Position numbers and translations under genes: made by a program. DNA of 64,000 nt from Sanyastnella coralliicola (lineage in GTDB: Bacteria > Bacteroidota > Bacteroidia > Flavobacteriales_D > Sanyastnellaceae), in assembly GCF_030845195.1 (NCBI RefSeq), contig NZ_CP132543.1, positions 823,501 through 887,500 of the forward strand, given 5' to 3'. Every line of letters begins with the position of its first letter. The first letter of the stretch is position 1. Under the pieces are notes generated by a model. That model had not been told where the DNA came from. It did no database searches and was given only the letters and a program-made list of their open reading frames with translations. Shown one piece after another: positions 16,389 through 25,816 of this stretch.

Positions 16389-18656
16389 ATGCGTCAGGTA
16401 CTCTCTCTTATTGTATTAATCTGCTTCTTACAAGTTGCAGCCTTTAGTCAGGAAGACCGTTTCTGGTATTTCGGCCAAAATGGAGTTGGTATCGATTGGG
16501 CTGGATGTGAACCCACACTAGTTCAAGGTGATATCCAAGGGTTTGAAGGTGCTGTCACCGTTTCAGATCCTGACGGGAATCTATTGTTCTACAGTAATTC
16601 CGATTTCGTTTGGAACGCCAATGACCAACTCATGGAAGGAGGCGAAATTAGCGGCGCGTTCTTCGACGATATCTTCGGATTCGGATTTCTCTTCACGCTC
16701 TCTCAAATTGGCGTAGCACAACATCCCACGCAACCCAACTTGTATTACCTGTTCACAGGCGATGTGCAGTTCGGAGGATTCAATGCATTCAAATGCGTAG
16801 TCATTGATATGAACGAAGACGGTGGGCTGGGAGCTGTGATTGACCAGTTCGATCTTCCGGTTGATAATCCCACGGAACGTGTGTGTACCGTGAAGAAAGA
16901 TGATGGCTCGGGATTCTGGGTGATAACACACGAATACCTCAATAATCGATTCCATGCTTTTGAGGTAGATGAGAATGGGGTGAATACGAATTCAGTGATT
17001 TCTGATGTAGGAAGCGTTCACGACATTCAACCCAACAACATCAATACTCGAGGAGAGGTGAAGATGAACCTCCAAGGGAATCGTTTGGCCATTGTACAAG
17101 ATGAAATGAACGGTGAAGTTGAAGTCTTCGATTTCGACCAAGAGACCGGAGTGATCTCCAATCCTATTTTGATTGATCAGATCGATCATGGCTTTGGACT
17201 GGCGTTCTCGCCAAACTCAGACCTGTTATATGTTTCAACGTGGGTGAATTTTGATCCAGTGGACAACTTCCTGTATCAATACGATATTTCAAGTGGCGAT
17301 CCTGCTATCATTCCGAACACGCAAGTAGAGCTATTTGATGAATCGATTTTCAATCCTTGGGGTTCCATTAAGCTAGCGCCGAATGGGAAGATGTACGTCG
17401 CACGTACAGGGCAATTCCTGGGAGAAATAGCGAATCCGAATGTCTACGGAATCGGATGTGACTACACACACAACGGACTTGATCTTGGTGACTTCAACGC
17501 CATCTACGGCTTAAATAACATTTGGGAAATTACTCCTGCTCCGGCGGATGAGTTGACCTATGATTTGGGAGAAGATGTTCAATCCTGCGAGGCAGTCTCC
17601 ATTGGTGTTGAATTACCTGATGAAGCGGACGTAGTTTGGTCAACAGGGGAGACGACTGATTTAATTAGCGTCAATGAAAGTGGCACCTATTCAGTAGATG
17701 TGAGTTTCAACGGCTGTCAATTCAGTGATGAGATAGAAGTAGAAGTGGGAGTCTTCCAAGTGGATTTAGGAGAGGATATTCAAGCCTGTGAGGGTGATTT
17801 GATTGTCTTATCTATGGATCCAGAGGTGAACTTAGATTGGAATACAGGAGAAGAGGCAACATCAATTCAAGTCAGTTCAGACGGCGAGTACATCGCCAGT
17901 ATTTCAGAGGGAGAATGTAGCTCAGCAGATACGGTAATGGTGACATTCATTCAGCTTCCGGAGCTGGCGTTAGGAACAGATACCGTCATTTGTGCTGGGG
18001 AAGAGTTATCCATTGGAGTAGAAGGACTTGAACTGGACTGGTCTACGGGTGAAGCGGCTTCATTCATTTCCGTCAGTGAACCTGGAACATACACAGCTAC
18101 CTTGACCGAAGGAAGTTGTGAAACCTCAGATAGCATAGAGATAAGTCAAGACGCCGCTCCGGTAACTACCATAGCCTCTCCGCTTGTTATATGTGATGAC
18201 GAAGTGCTGGTCACAGTGGATGAGTCATGGGAGGAGTTCAGTATCGATGGTCAAGTAATCGAGGGGAATCAAGTGGTGTTGAACGCTGGAAATTACAGCG
18301 TTGATTTATCGCATCCTTGTCGCACAGTAAATGAGCCATTGTTGATTGAGCAAGAGCTATGTGATTGCATTGTCTATGCGCCGAATGCTTTCACCCCAGA
18401 TCAAAATGGTACGAATGAGCAGTTCTTTCCTGTCCTTTCTTGTGAAACGGAGTATTCACTGATGATTTTTAGCCGGTGGGGGGAGAAAATCTTTGACTCT
18501 TCAGAACAGGGCACCGACTTCTGGACTGGGAATGTCAATGGCGGAAGTTATTACGCTTCTCCTGGAATCTACACCTACGTTGTGACCTACGACAAGATCG
18601 ATGAGGATGTTGTTACCCAAGAGAAAGTATTCGGAAGTGTATTGCTTATCCGCTAA
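16389..18656 (+). CDS. Secreted T9SS type-B protein with SprB-like/STG repeats
   Basis: 755 residues with signal peptide (MRQVLSLIVLICFLQVAAFSQ). Residues about 25-380 look like a beta-propeller-type region (FWYFGQNGVGIDW, then repeated surface-strand motifs). Three Ig-like repeats of about 65 residues follow, each with a WSTGE/WNTGE core and a pair of spaced Cys. The end is the gliding-motility-associated C-terminal domain (APNAFTPDQNGTNEQFFP, FSRWGEKIF, GIYTYVVTY), which directs type IX secretion and cell-surface attachment. Its stop region overlaps the convergent recN by 11 bp. Function beyond being a surface protein, perhaps an adhesin, is unknown. Confidence 0.8.
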   Translation: MRQVLSLIVLICFLQVAAFSQEDRFWYFGQNGVGIDWAGCEPTLVQGDIQGFEGAVTVSDPDGNLLFYSNSDFVWNANDQLMEGGEISGAFFDDIFGFGFLFTLSQIGVAQHPTQPNLYYLFTGDVQFGGFNAFKCVVIDMNEDGGLGAVIDQFDLPVDNPTERVCTVKKDDGSGFWVITHEYLNNRFHAFEVDENGVNTNSVISDVGSVHDIQPNNINTRGEVKMNLQGNRLAIVQDEMNGEVEVFDFDQETGVISNPILIDQIDHGFGLAFSPNSDLLYVSTWVNFDPVDNFLYQYDISSGDPAIIPNTQVELFDESIFNPWGSIKLAPNGKMYVARTGQFLGEIANPNVYGIGCDYTHNGLDLGDFNAIYGLNNIWEITPAPADELTYDLGEDVQSCEAVSIGVELPDEADVVWSTGETTDLISVNESGTYSVDVSFNGCQFSDEIEVEVGVFQVDLGEDIQACEGDLIVLSMDPEVNLDWNTGEEATSIQVSSDGEYIASISEGECSSADTVMVTFIQLPELALGTDTVICAGEELSIGVEGLELDWSTGEAASFISVSEPGTYTATLTEGSCETSDSIEISQDAAPVTTIASPLVICDDEVLVTVDESWEEFSIDGQVIEGNQVVLNAGNYSVDLSHPCRTVNEPLLIEQELCDCIVYAPNAFTPDQNGTNEQFFPVLSCETEYSLMIFSRWGEKIFDSSEQGTDFWTGNVNGGSYYASPGIYTYVVTYDKIDEDVVTQEKVFGSVLLIR

Positions 18657-20310
18657 TGAAATGAGCGCGCAGCTTGCGGGCTTGCTCTCTTGCTGCTTCT
18701 GTTACCTCTGTACCTGAAAGCATTGAGGCCAGCTCGTCTTCTCTTTCTGCTTCATTGAGCATCTTGATCTCGGAGAATGTTTCTTCTCCTTGTACCACCT
18801 TGAAGACTTTAAAGTGTTGATTCGCTGCGGCCGTTACCTGCGGTAGGTGACTAATATTGATGACTTGCATGTGCGAAGCCATCTTGCTCATCTCCTGAGC
18901 CATCTTTGCAGCTACTTCACCTGAAACCCCAGTGTCAATCTCGTCCAAGACAAGCGTAGGTAACGACAGCGAATCGGAAACTGAAGATTTGATCGCGAGC
19001 ATCACACGCGAAAGCTCTCCACCACTTGCCACCTTCTCTAGGTCCTGGAATTGACCGCCCTTGTTAGCTTTAAATAACAATGAGAGTTTCGTGGTTCCAA
19101 AGGCATTGAGCTCACCGGTTTCTTGAAGTTCAAAGCGCAGCTCGGCATGCTCCATTTTCAATTCGCTGAGAATTCCTTTGACTCGATCAACAAGCAAAAC
19201 CGCAGCTTTCTCTCTTTTCGTATTCAACTTGTGGGCCTCAGCAATTAGCTTTTGACGCGCCGATTCAATATCGTTCCAAAGGTCTTCAATGCGAGATTCT
19301 AAACTGCTGGCATTTTGAATCTTCTCATCCAATTCATCGCGCAATACGCGCAGCGACTCAAGGTCTGATACACGGTGTTTATTTTGCAAGGCATACAAGC
19401 CGTCAAGTTGGTCTTGCAATTCTTGCAACACTTGCGGATCCATCGCGATATCTTCGCTTTTCGATTCAGCTTCCGATGAGATATCATTGATTTCTATCAA
19501 TGTGCTTTGCAAACGCTCCAACAGTTGCTCAGCAGGGGAGTACACTCCGCTGATACGTTCGATAGCTGAAATTGCATTGCGCAGTTGATCGGTAACACCG
19601 CCTTCGGAACCATCCAATATGCCATGAACTTCACTCATCGAGCGAATGATATCCTCTGCATTGCGCTGAGCATTCACCTCATTCTCCAATTGCTCCTGAT
19701 CAATATTGTCAAGATCTAATGCCGTCAGCTCATTGAACTGGAACTGCATGTAATCAAGGTCTCTCGCCGCTTGTGCTTCAGCCTCTTTGAGTTCTAGGAG
19801 CTCTTGTTCCTTTTTTCGAAAGCTTAGAAGTTGCTCTTTCCATGCTTTGAAAGAATCTAGTTGTCCGGCAGTGGCATCAAGCAACTGGTAGCGAAAAGAA
19901 GGCTCTTTGAGTCGTGAAGTCTCCATTTGTGAATGGACATCAATCAAACGCTGACCGATGGCTTTAAGCGACTTGAGATGCACAGGTGTGTCGTTCACAA
20001 ATGCGCGTGACTTACCACTAGGTGTGATTTCACGTCGAAAGATGCTTTCCGATTCAAAGTCGAGGTCTGCTTCTTGAAATAGAGACTTCAGTCGTTCGTC
20101 AAGACGGAAGATAGCCTCCACAATGCACTTACTCTCCGGTGAACGGAGTGCTTGCATGTCAGCTCGCTCACCGAGCACTAAACCAAGTGCGCCAAGTAAG
20201 ATAGATTTACCACTACCGGTTTCTCCAGTGATGGCTGTCATGCCTTGCTCGAAATTCAGGTCAACCTGATCGATCAATGCATAATTACGAACGTGAAGTT
20301 TAAGAAGCAT
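18646..20310 (-). CDS. recN: DNA repair protein RecN
   Basis: 554 residues, the usual RecN length. An SMC-like ATPase: Walker A TGETGSGKS near residue 35, a long coiled-coil middle (about 150-370), the ABC signature VASGGELSRVMLA and Walker B LVLDEIDTGVSG near the C-terminus, followed by the INISHLPQVTA switch region. RecN tethers broken DNA ends during recombinational repair. It is the last gene of the bamD-rpoZ-coaBC-DUF4835-recN run, starting 2 nt after the DUF4835 gene. Confidence 0.95.
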   Translation of the reverse strand: MLLKLHVRNYALIDQVDLNFEQGMTAITGETGSGKSILLGALGLVLGERADMQALRSPESKCIVEAIFRLDERLKSLFQEADLDFESESIFRREITPSGKSRAFVNDTPVHLKSLKAIGQRLIDVHSQMETSRLKEPSFRYQLLDATAGQLDSFKAWKEQLLSFRKKEQELLELKEAEAQAARDLDYMQFQFNELTALDLDNIDQEQLENEVNAQRNAEDIIRSMSEVHGILDGSEGGVTDQLRNAISAIERISGVYSPAEQLLERLQSTLIEINDISSEAESKSEDIAMDPQVLQELQDQLDGLYALQNKHRVSDLESLRVLRDELDEKIQNASSLESRIEDLWNDIESARQKLIAEAHKLNTKREKAAVLLVDRVKGILSELKMEHAELRFELQETGELNAFGTTKLSLLFKANKGGQFQDLEKVASGGELSRVMLAIKSSVSDSLSLPTLVLDEIDTGVSGEVAAKMAQEMSKMASHMQVINISHLPQVTAAANQHFKVFKVVQGEETFSEIKMLNEAEREDELASMLSGTEVTEAAREQARKLRAHFISG

Positions 20311-20312
20311 GG

Positions 20313-21209
20313 TTATCCAAGGGCCTGCTCGTAACGTGAAATGTTACCTGGGTCAAGCTCTTTCAGTACAGGAAGTATGCGCTGAATTTCCGGATCTGGA
20401 GCTACCTCAAAAAGCTTCACGAGCTCAACGTTCTTTGCTGCGAAGAACAGCTGAACGTTATAGCTACTTGGCTTGATGCGGTGGATGTTACGCATATCAA
20501 TGATCGCATCAGAAATCGCTTTACGTCCTCCGTCAGGATCGCTGTAAAGCTTGTCAAATCCATCGCGGTGGTACTTGTAAAGACAAGCACGCAACGGACG
20601 GAAAGTCTGCGATAGGATGTTCTCTACCAACCAGTAACGGTTACGCTGACCTTCACTGGCTTTCCATCCAGCGTCACCAGCGTTTTGTGCATTAGCCACG
20701 ATAGTCTGTGCCTTTAGGAAGTGCTCTGTACCCCCCTCAGGAGAGAAGGTATCGTAGTCCATTCCAATGATCATGTACGCGTAGTAGGCCAGGGTAGACG
20801 ACAGGTTGTCGCGGTGCTGGTCAATACTGAACTGGATCAATGCATTGTCAAGGAAAGTGAAAGCGAAGTCACCGTCATTCACAGTGAAGACCGGTGCTTT
20901 GTAATCAGAGTTGTATACAGGACGACTGCTCTGAATTTGAATGGAACCACTGAAGCTATTCTGGTTCGCCGCGCTATTGATCGTAATGAGAATATTGCAC
21001 TCAATACGCTCCTCGAGTTCGAAGTAGTCATTGGTCCATTTACGTGAGTTCATGAAATCACGAACAGACTCTTCCAAAGTCTGGAAACGACTTGGGTCTA
21101 CGTTGTTTACCTGTGGTGCTTGTACTTGGACTTGACAGTTCAACTCCTGTGCTTGAACTCCACCAATAAATGCTGCCAACAGCAGGCTAAGCGCGACTAA
21201 TCTTTTCAT
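20313..21209 (-). CDS. DUF4835 family secreted protein
   Basis: 298 residues with a signal peptide (MKRLVALSLLLAAFIGGVQAQ). The mature part begins ELNCQVQVQAPQV and contains FQTLEESVRDFMNSRKWT and a YYAYMIIGMDYDTFSPEGG segment, which match the Bacteroidota-specific DUF4835 family. The protein is probably periplasmic. Its position between coaBC and recN, with a 4-bp overlap to coaBC, is a conserved arrangement in the phylum (family knowledge), but its role is unknown. Confidence 0.8.
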   Translation of the reverse strand: MKRLVALSLLLAAFIGGVQAQELNCQVQVQAPQVNNVDPSRFQTLEESVRDFMNSRKWTNDYFELEERIECNILITINSAANQNSFSGSIQIQSSRPVYNSDYKAPVFTVNDGDFAFTFLDNALIQFSIDQHRDNLSSTLAYYAYMIIGMDYDTFSPEGGTEHFLKAQTIVANAQNAGDAGWKASEGQRNRYWLVENILSQTFRPLRACLYKYHRDGFDKLYSDPDGGRKAISDAIIDMRNIHRIKPSSYNVQLFFAAKNVELVKLFEVAPDPEIQRILPVLKELDPGNISRYEQALG

Positions 21210-22426
21210 CCAATTAATTCAGTAATCCGGGCTACGATGTCTTTGGCAACATCTGCCTTCGATTTCAACTCAAAGCTAGCTATTTTATTGCGTTTGTCGA
21301 TCAGCGTGACCTTGTTCGTATCATGTCCGAATCCTGCTCCGGGATCCTTCAATGAGTTCAATACTATAAGGTCGAGATTCTTTCGCTCTAGCTTGCCTTG
21401 GGCATTTTCTAGTTCGTTATCTGTTTCCAAGGCGAAACCAACCAATAACTGTTCGGGTCTCTTTTGGCTACCCAATGTTTTCAAGACATCCGTCGTTGGT
21501 TCGAGTTCGATCTTGAGCTCGTTTTCCGACTTCTTCATTTTGTGATTCACCACTGTTTTAGGTCGGTAATCAGCTACAGCAGCTGACATGACAGTGATAT
21601 CAGAAGAAGCGAAGCGTTCCGCGCTAGCGGCTAAAAGATCATCAGCAGACACAATGCGGACAACTTCCACGGCAGGATTGTCATATGGGACATTCGTCGG
21701 CCCCAAAATCAAGGTAACGTCAGCGCCTTTAGCAGCTAGTTCGTTAGCAACGGCCATTCCCATTTTACCTGAGCTGTGATTTCCGATGAAGCGTACTGCA
21801 TCAATGGATTCGTAGGTTGGTCCGGCGGTTACCATGGCTTTCCTACCCGCGAGTGGGGCACGATCGCCAAAGAACTTTTCGAGTGCCGTAACAATAGCTT
21901 CAGGCTCTTCCATTCTTCCTTTGCCTTCGAGGCCGCTCGCTAACTCACCAGTACCCGGTTCAATCACGGTCACCTCTCGCTCGCGAAGCATCTTCAAGTT
22001 GTGCTGGGTAGCCTCGTGCGTGAACATGTCAAGGTCCATGGCTGGGGCAACCATTACTGGACAACGCGCGCTTAAGAGCACAGCCATGAGCAGATTGTCA
22101 CATTCACCACTGACCATTTTTGCCAATGTATTCGCAGTAGCAGGAGCAATGAGCATCACATCAGCCCACAAACCGAGTTCAACGTGATTCGTCCACTCCC
22201 CAGTGTGCTTGTCTTCTGTGAAGTCAGAATGCACGGGGTTTTTGGCCAAGGTGGCCAAGGTGAGTGGAGTAATGAACTCTTCAGAACCTGGCGACATCAC
22301 CACTTTCACTTCTGCTCCAGCCTTGCGTAAAAGTCGAACCAAGAAGGCCGCCTTGTAAGCCGCAATGCTACCGGTAATGCCGAGCAGTATATTTTTGCCT
22401 CTGAGAATATGTGGAATCGAAGACAT
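21206..22426 (-). CDS. coaBC: Bifunctional phosphopantothenoylcysteine decarboxylase / phosphopantothenate-cysteine ligase
   Basis: 406 residues. The CoaC half (about 1-190) has the FMN-binding GITGSIAAYKAA start, the ATANTLAKMVSGECDNLL loop and a PAMDLDMF motif. The family's usual PAMN Asn is Asp here. The CoaB half (about 195-406) has VTAGPTYESIDAVRFIGNHS, SSGKMG and an AAVADYRP motif. Together they make 4'-phosphopantetheine in the coenzyme A pathway. The gene is separated from rpoZ by a terminator, so it likely has its own promoter in 22427-22499, then runs into DUF4835 and recN. Confidence 0.93.
   Translation of the reverse strand: MSSIPHILRGKNILLGITGSIAAYKAAFLVRLLRKAGAEVKVVMSPGSEEFITPLTLATLAKNPVHSDFTEDKHTGEWTNHVELGLWADVMLIAPATANTLAKMVSGECDNLLMAVLLSARCPVMVAPAMDLDMFTHEATQHNLKMLREREVTVIEPGTGELASGLEGKGRMEEPEAIVTALEKFFGDRAPLAGRKAMVTAGPTYESIDAVRFIGNHSSGKMGMAVANELAAKGADVTLILGPTNVPYDNPAVEVVRIVSADDLLAASAERFASSDITVMSAAVADYRPKTVVNHKMKKSENELKIELEPTTDVLKTLGSQKRPEQLLVGFALETDNELENAQGKLERKNLDLIVLNSLKDPGAGFGHDTNKVTLIDKRNKIASFELKSKADVAKDIVARITELIG
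21617..21629 (-). repeat. Dispersed 13-bp motif, exact copy
   Basis: CGCTAGCGCGGAA on the minus strand, in sense orientation in coaBC, encoding Ala-Ser-Ala-Glu (LLAASAERFA). Confidence 0.85.
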
Positions 22427-22499
22427 GAAGTAAAGGTCAGGCTTTCTGATCGAACCCCCTAATTTGGAGCTGGGAATAAACGTTTATTGAGAGCAGCAA

Positions 22500-22523
22500 A
22501 AAGCCCCGCAATTGCGAGGCTTT
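22500..22523 (-). terminator. Intrinsic terminator after rpoZ
   Basis: 10-bp stem with one mismatch and an AATT loop; on the minus strand it is followed by a T-run. It sits 25 nt past the rpoZ stop. Confidence 0.8.
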
Positions 22524-22547
22524 AATATTGTAATCGTCAGGTGAAGC

Positions 22548-22877
22548 TTATGCTCCAAGCTCTGGACGACGGAAGTACACTTTGTCTTCGAGCAATTCAT
22601 CAATCGCTACGCTGTGCGGCTTAGGTAGACGCTCGTAGAACTTCGAGATCTCGATCTGCTCACGGTTTTCAAATACCTCTTCCAAGTTATCTTGAGTAGT
22701 GGCAAATTCTTCCAGCTTCGCAGTCAACTCTTCTTTGATGTCTTTCTGGATCTGGTTTGCACGCTTCGAGATCACTACCAATGCTTCGAATAGGTTTCCT
22801 TCTACCTTGGCATCAATGGCATTTGTGTTGCGCGTTACTGTTGTGCGCTCTGCTTTTGAGTTCTTAATGCTACTCAT
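22548..22877 (-). CDS. rpoZ: DNA-directed RNA polymerase omega subunit (Bacteroidota type)
   Basis: 109 residues. The sequence matches the Bacteroidota omega-like protein: an N-terminal TVTRNTNAIDAKVEGNLFEA segment, VISKRANQI as the omega core helix, and a C-terminal HSVAIDELLEDKVYFR tail. It helps assemble RNA polymerase. Its ATG overlaps the bamD stop by 4 bp, the order seen widely in the phylum, and a strong terminator follows. Confidence 0.85.
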   Translation of the reverse strand: MSSIKNSKAERTTVTRNTNAIDAKVEGNLFEALVVISKRANQIQKDIKEELTAKLEEFATTQDNLEEVFENREQIEISKFYERLPKPHSVAIDELLEDKVYFRRPELGA

Positions 22878-23683
22878 GGATTCGATACTTTTTTCAAACG
22901 CTCTATTTCCTTTTGGCTATCGTCAAAGTAGTTTTCTGCTTCGCGCAGGTACCCACTTTCCGGGAAATAGGCTACAAAGTTAAGATAATGATCGACGCAG
23001 TCAGCGAAACGATCCATTTTCTTCTCTTCGATACTTTGGTCTGCTAGCAAATAGCTTGATTTCACTAGCATGTACATCATTTCTTCGCGGTACTTCGTGT
23101 TCGGGTAGTCACGTAGTGCGTAGTCTAGTACGAGCACGGCACTCTTAAAGTTCTCCGTCTTTACGTAAAGCTTCGCCACCTCGAAATTCTTGCGCTCCAG
23201 TTTCGCGTTCAGCTGATCAATCATCGTAGTACAGCTGTCGCGCAAAGTTGAACCAGGATACTTGTCTAGGAAGAGCTGCATCTCATTGATAGCGAGCTTC
23301 GTATCCGTTTGGTCGAGGCTAAATTCTGGAGAGAGATTGTAGCTACACATCGCTGCTAAGAACTGACATTCTTCAGCGCGTTCTGAATAGCTAAAGGTCT
23401 TGGTGAAATTACTGAGGTAGTAGTTAGCGAGGTAGTAATCTTCCACGCAGTAGTGTGCTCTGGCGTGGTAGTAATAAACATCCTCAGCCTTTTGCGTACC
23501 TCGTGTCAAGCCGATTAACTCTTCGAAAATCGGAATAGACTGGTAGCAACGACCATCATCAAAATACTCAATGGCCTTCTCAAGTTTGTAGTCTACATCG
23601 GTGCTTTTGAGCACTTTGTTATACTCTCCACAAGAAGAAAGGACCAGAGCCAATACAGAAAATGCAAGCAGAATTCTCTTCAT
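22874..23683 (-). CDS. bamD: Outer-membrane assembly lipoprotein BamD
   Basis: 269 residues. Lipoprotein signal peptide with the lipobox LVLSSC (Cys at residue 18), then TPR-like helices: YKLEKAIEYFDDGRCYQSIPIFEELI, the repeat with YYHARAHYCVEDYYLANYYLSNF, and the FLDKYPGS motif typical of BamD. It is a component of the BAM complex that inserts outer-membrane proteins. First gene of the operon, with a TATCTTTG element 8 nt before its ATG. Confidence 0.88.
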   Translation of the reverse strand: MKRILLAFSVLALVLSSCGEYNKVLKSTDVDYKLEKAIEYFDDGRCYQSIPIFEELIGLTRGTQKAEDVYYYHARAHYCVEDYYLANYYLSNFTKTFSYSERAEECQFLAAMCSYNLSPEFSLDQTDTKLAINEMQLFLDKYPGSTLRDSCTTMIDQLNAKLERKNFEVAKLYVKTENFKSAVLVLDYALRDYPNTKYREEMMYMLVKSSYLLADQSIEEKKMDRFADCVDHYLNFVAYFPESGYLREAENYFDDSQKEIERLKKVSNP

Positions 23684-23691
23684 CAGGGGCG

Positions 23692-23699
23692 CAAAGATA
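23692..23699 (-). promoter_or_regulatory. -7 element TATCTTTG of bamD
   Basis: TATCTTTG followed by GCGCCCC on the minus strand, ending 8 nt before the ATG. The mRNA would start almost at the start codon. Confidence 0.45.
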
Positions 23700-23751
23700 T
23701 CATATTGAACGGATCAGCATTGCTAGTAGTACGTTTGAGAAGCGCTTTTAA

Positions 23752-24231
23752 CTACAATTTGGTTCTTAACGAAGTCAGATCAAGTGGACCTGGAGATTTG
23801 ATCTCTTTCATAATGAAGAAGCTCTGCACGTTTCCAATGTTACCTAAGCCGGCTAATTTCGAGGCAATGAAATCGTGGTAGGCTTCCATATTCCGACAAC
23901 GTACTTCAATCATGTAGTCGAACATCCCGGCGGTGTGATACGCTGCAACCACTTGAGGGAATTCTTTGATTTCATCTTCGAAGTTGCGCAAGAAGTCATG
24001 GGCGTGTTCCTTCAAACTCACATTACAAAAAGCGTGTAGCTGCAATCCACTGGTTTGAGGATCAATACGTGCGTTGTAGCTTTTGATGACACCATTGGCC
24101 TCTAGCTTCTTCATGCGCTCGTATACAGGGGTGCGTGACAAGCCACAGGCCTCGGCCAATTCTGAGACGGTCAACTTGGCGTTTTCCTGTAAGAGTTCGA
24201 TCAATTTCAGATCGTAGTTGTCGAGTTTCAT
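23752..24231 (-). CDS. Lrp/AsnC family transcriptional regulator
   Basis: 159 residues from the ATG at 24231; a start 16 codons upstream would add a tail absent from the family. N-terminal winged helix-turn-helix (LIELLQENAKLTVSELAEACGLSRTPVYERMKKL) and a C-terminal RAM domain (about 70-150) that binds amino acids and drives octamer assembly. Such regulators usually control an adjacent amino-acid gene. The divergent neighbour is a Cys/Met-metabolism PLP enzyme with 138 bp between the starts, so it is the likely target (inference). Confidence 0.9.
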   Translation of the reverse strand: MKLDNYDLKLIELLQENAKLTVSELAEACGLSRTPVYERMKKLEANGVIKSYNARIDPQTSGLQLHAFCNVSLKEHAHDFLRNFEDEIKEFPQVVAAYHTAGMFDYMIEVRCRNMEAYHDFIASKLAGLGNIGNVQSFFIMKEIKSPGPLDLTSLRTKL

Positions 24232-24252
24232 AGAATAGGTGTTCTGTTTTTT

Positions 24253-24265
24253 CGCTAGCGCGGAA
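24253..24265 (+). repeat. Dispersed 13-bp motif, exact copy, intergenic
   Basis: CGCTAGCGCGGAA upstream of the Lrp gene. It is the only copy of the set outside a coding region. Confidence 0.85.
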
Positions 24266-24291
24266 TGTCGAATAGTCAAATATACTACTTA

Positions 24292-24330
24292 GTTGTTGGT
24301 TGTTAGTTATTGGTTCTTAGTTATCGATTA
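24292..24330. repeat. Intergenic TTAGTTATTGGTT low-complexity repeat
   Basis: A GTTGTTGGTTGTTAGTTATT-type stretch related to those at 52721-52762 and, inverted, at 45874-45896. Here it lies in the control region between the Lrp gene and its divergent target. Confidence 0.5.
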
Positions 24331-24356
24331 GAAGCAGAATGGAGTGGTTGGTTCGT

Positions 24357-24364
24357 TAACTTTG
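24357..24364 (+). promoter_or_regulatory. -7 element TAACTTTG of the Cys/Met enzyme gene
   Basis: TAACTTTG fits TAnnTTTG and ends 5 nt before the ATG at 24370, so the transcript may be leaderless. No clear -33 box. Confidence 0.4.
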
Positions 24365-24369
24365 TAAGT

Positions 24370-25629
24370 ATGAAAGAACGAGATATCCGCAACATGCGTC
24401 CGGAGTCATTAATGATGTCTCACGGGTACAATCCAGAATGGTCTGAAGGGGCGATCAAGTGTCCGATTTTCCAAACTTCGACCTTTGTGTTTAAGACGGC
24501 AGAAGAAGGAAAGCGCTTCTTTGAAGTAGCCTACGGGTTACGAGACAAAGAACCAGAAGAGGAGATGGGTTTGATCTACAGTCGTCTGAATAATCCTGAC
24601 CTCGAGATTCTCGAAAATCGTTTGTGTTTGTGGGATGGTGCAGAGGAAGCCTTGGTGTTCGAAAGCGGAATGTCTGCCATTTCTACGATGCTCTTAGCGC
24701 ACTTGAATCCAGGAGATATTGTGCTTCACAGCGACCCGCTTTACGGAGGTACAGATCACTTCATGAATAACGTATTGACGCGATTCGGAATAAACTCTTT
24801 CGGTGTGGCTAGTTGGGATGATATGGATGCCGTTCGTGCAAAAATTGAAGAACACGGCGCAGACAAGCTCAAGATGATCTACATCGAGACTCCGGCGAAC
24901 CCAACGAATCATCTATTTGACATTGAGGCCTACGCGGAACTCGCTAAAGAATATTCGACAACTGATAGAAAGGTGCTTGTCGCGGTAGACAACACTTACA
25001 TGGGACCAATTTGGCAGCATCCATTAAAAGCTGGAGCTGACTTGGTGCTCTATTCAGCAACGAAATACATTGGCGGACACTCAGACTTGATTGCCGGAGC
25101 GTGTCTTGGCTCAACAGAGGTCATGACACCAATCCGCGGTATGCGCACCTTTATGGGAAGTATGGCTGGACCTTGGACAGGCTGGTTGCTCATGAGAAGT
25201 CTAGAAACTTTGAAGGTACGTATGGATCAACAAGCTCGTAATGCGGAGAAGGTCGCTGACTACCTTAGAGATCATCCAAAAGTAGACAAGGTGCACTACC
25301 TAGGTCACCTAACAGAGGCAGATGGGGAGCAGTACAAGATCTACAAGAAGCAATATACTTCTGGAGGAGCAATGCTCGCTTTCACAGTAAAGGGAGGAGA
25401 GCCTGAGGCATTCCGTTTCTTGAATGCGTTGAATTTAGTGCACCTAGCGGTGAGCCTTGGATCTACGGAAAGCTTGGCAGAGCACCCAGCAACTATGACT
25501 CACGCCGACGTTGATCCTGTACTCAAGGAGCGCATGGGCATCAATGGAAGCCTAGTGCGTTTATCTGTTGGAGTGGAGTATCATGAAGACCTTATCGCTG
25601 ACCTTGCTCAAGCCCTAGAGAAAGTGTAA
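24370..25629 (+). CDS. Cystathionine gamma-synthase/methionine gamma-lyase family PLP enzyme
   Basis: 419 residues from the ATG at 24370; an upstream in-frame ATG would place the start before the promoter. PLP fold type I: tyrosine/phosphate loop ESGMSAISTML, DNTYMGP, and the Schiff-base Lys232 in YSATKYIGGHSDL. It differs from classical methionine gamma-lyases in lacking the Cys after LYG (YGGTDH instead of YGCT) and has an insertion with KEPEEEMG near residue 61. Specificity among cystathionine synthesis, Met/Cys/homocysteine cleavage, or sulfhydrylation cannot be decided. The divergent Lrp gene is the likely regulator. Confidence 0.8.
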   Translation: MKERDIRNMRPESLMMSHGYNPEWSEGAIKCPIFQTSTFVFKTAEEGKRFFEVAYGLRDKEPEEEMGLIYSRLNNPDLEILENRLCLWDGAEEALVFESGMSAISTMLLAHLNPGDIVLHSDPLYGGTDHFMNNVLTRFGINSFGVASWDDMDAVRAKIEEHGADKLKMIYIETPANPTNHLFDIEAYAELAKEYSTTDRKVLVAVDNTYMGPIWQHPLKAGADLVLYSATKYIGGHSDLIAGACLGSTEVMTPIRGMRTFMGSMAGPWTGWLLMRSLETLKVRMDQQARNAEKVADYLRDHPKVDKVHYLGHLTEADGEQYKIYKKQYTSGGAMLAFTVKGGEPEAFRFLNALNLVHLAVSLGSTESLAEHPATMTHADVDPVLKERMGINGSLVRLSVGVEYHEDLIADLAQALEKV

Positions 25630-25731
25630 ATTGTACACTTATTAGATAAGTCAAGCGCTAAATGTTGATATAAATCGCCCCCACAAAGCTGGGAAACAAG
25701 CGATTCAGATTAACTTCGCACCGTGGAGCTG

Positions 25732-25762
25732 TTGGTGGTTCTAGATAATACCACTAATTTTG
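25732..25762 (+). promoter_or_regulatory. Promoter: -33 TTG and -7 TAATTTTG before the alpha-oxoamine synthase gene
   Basis: TTG at 25732-25734 and TAATTTTG at 25755-25762 are 20 nt apart, as in Bacteroidota sigma-ABfr promoters, and GCGCCC follows. The leader of about 50 nt contains the inverted repeat CGGTA/TACCG at about 25781-25793. Confidence 0.55.
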
Positions 25763-25816
25763 CGCCCGTTTTAACCGGGTACGGTATGTTACCGCACCTC
25801 AAAAAAATACTACGAT

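Noticed and set aside
25630-25816. Riboswitch or small RNA before the alpha-oxoamine synthase
   Set aside because: Only one short inverted repeat was seen; no known riboswitch core was recognised.
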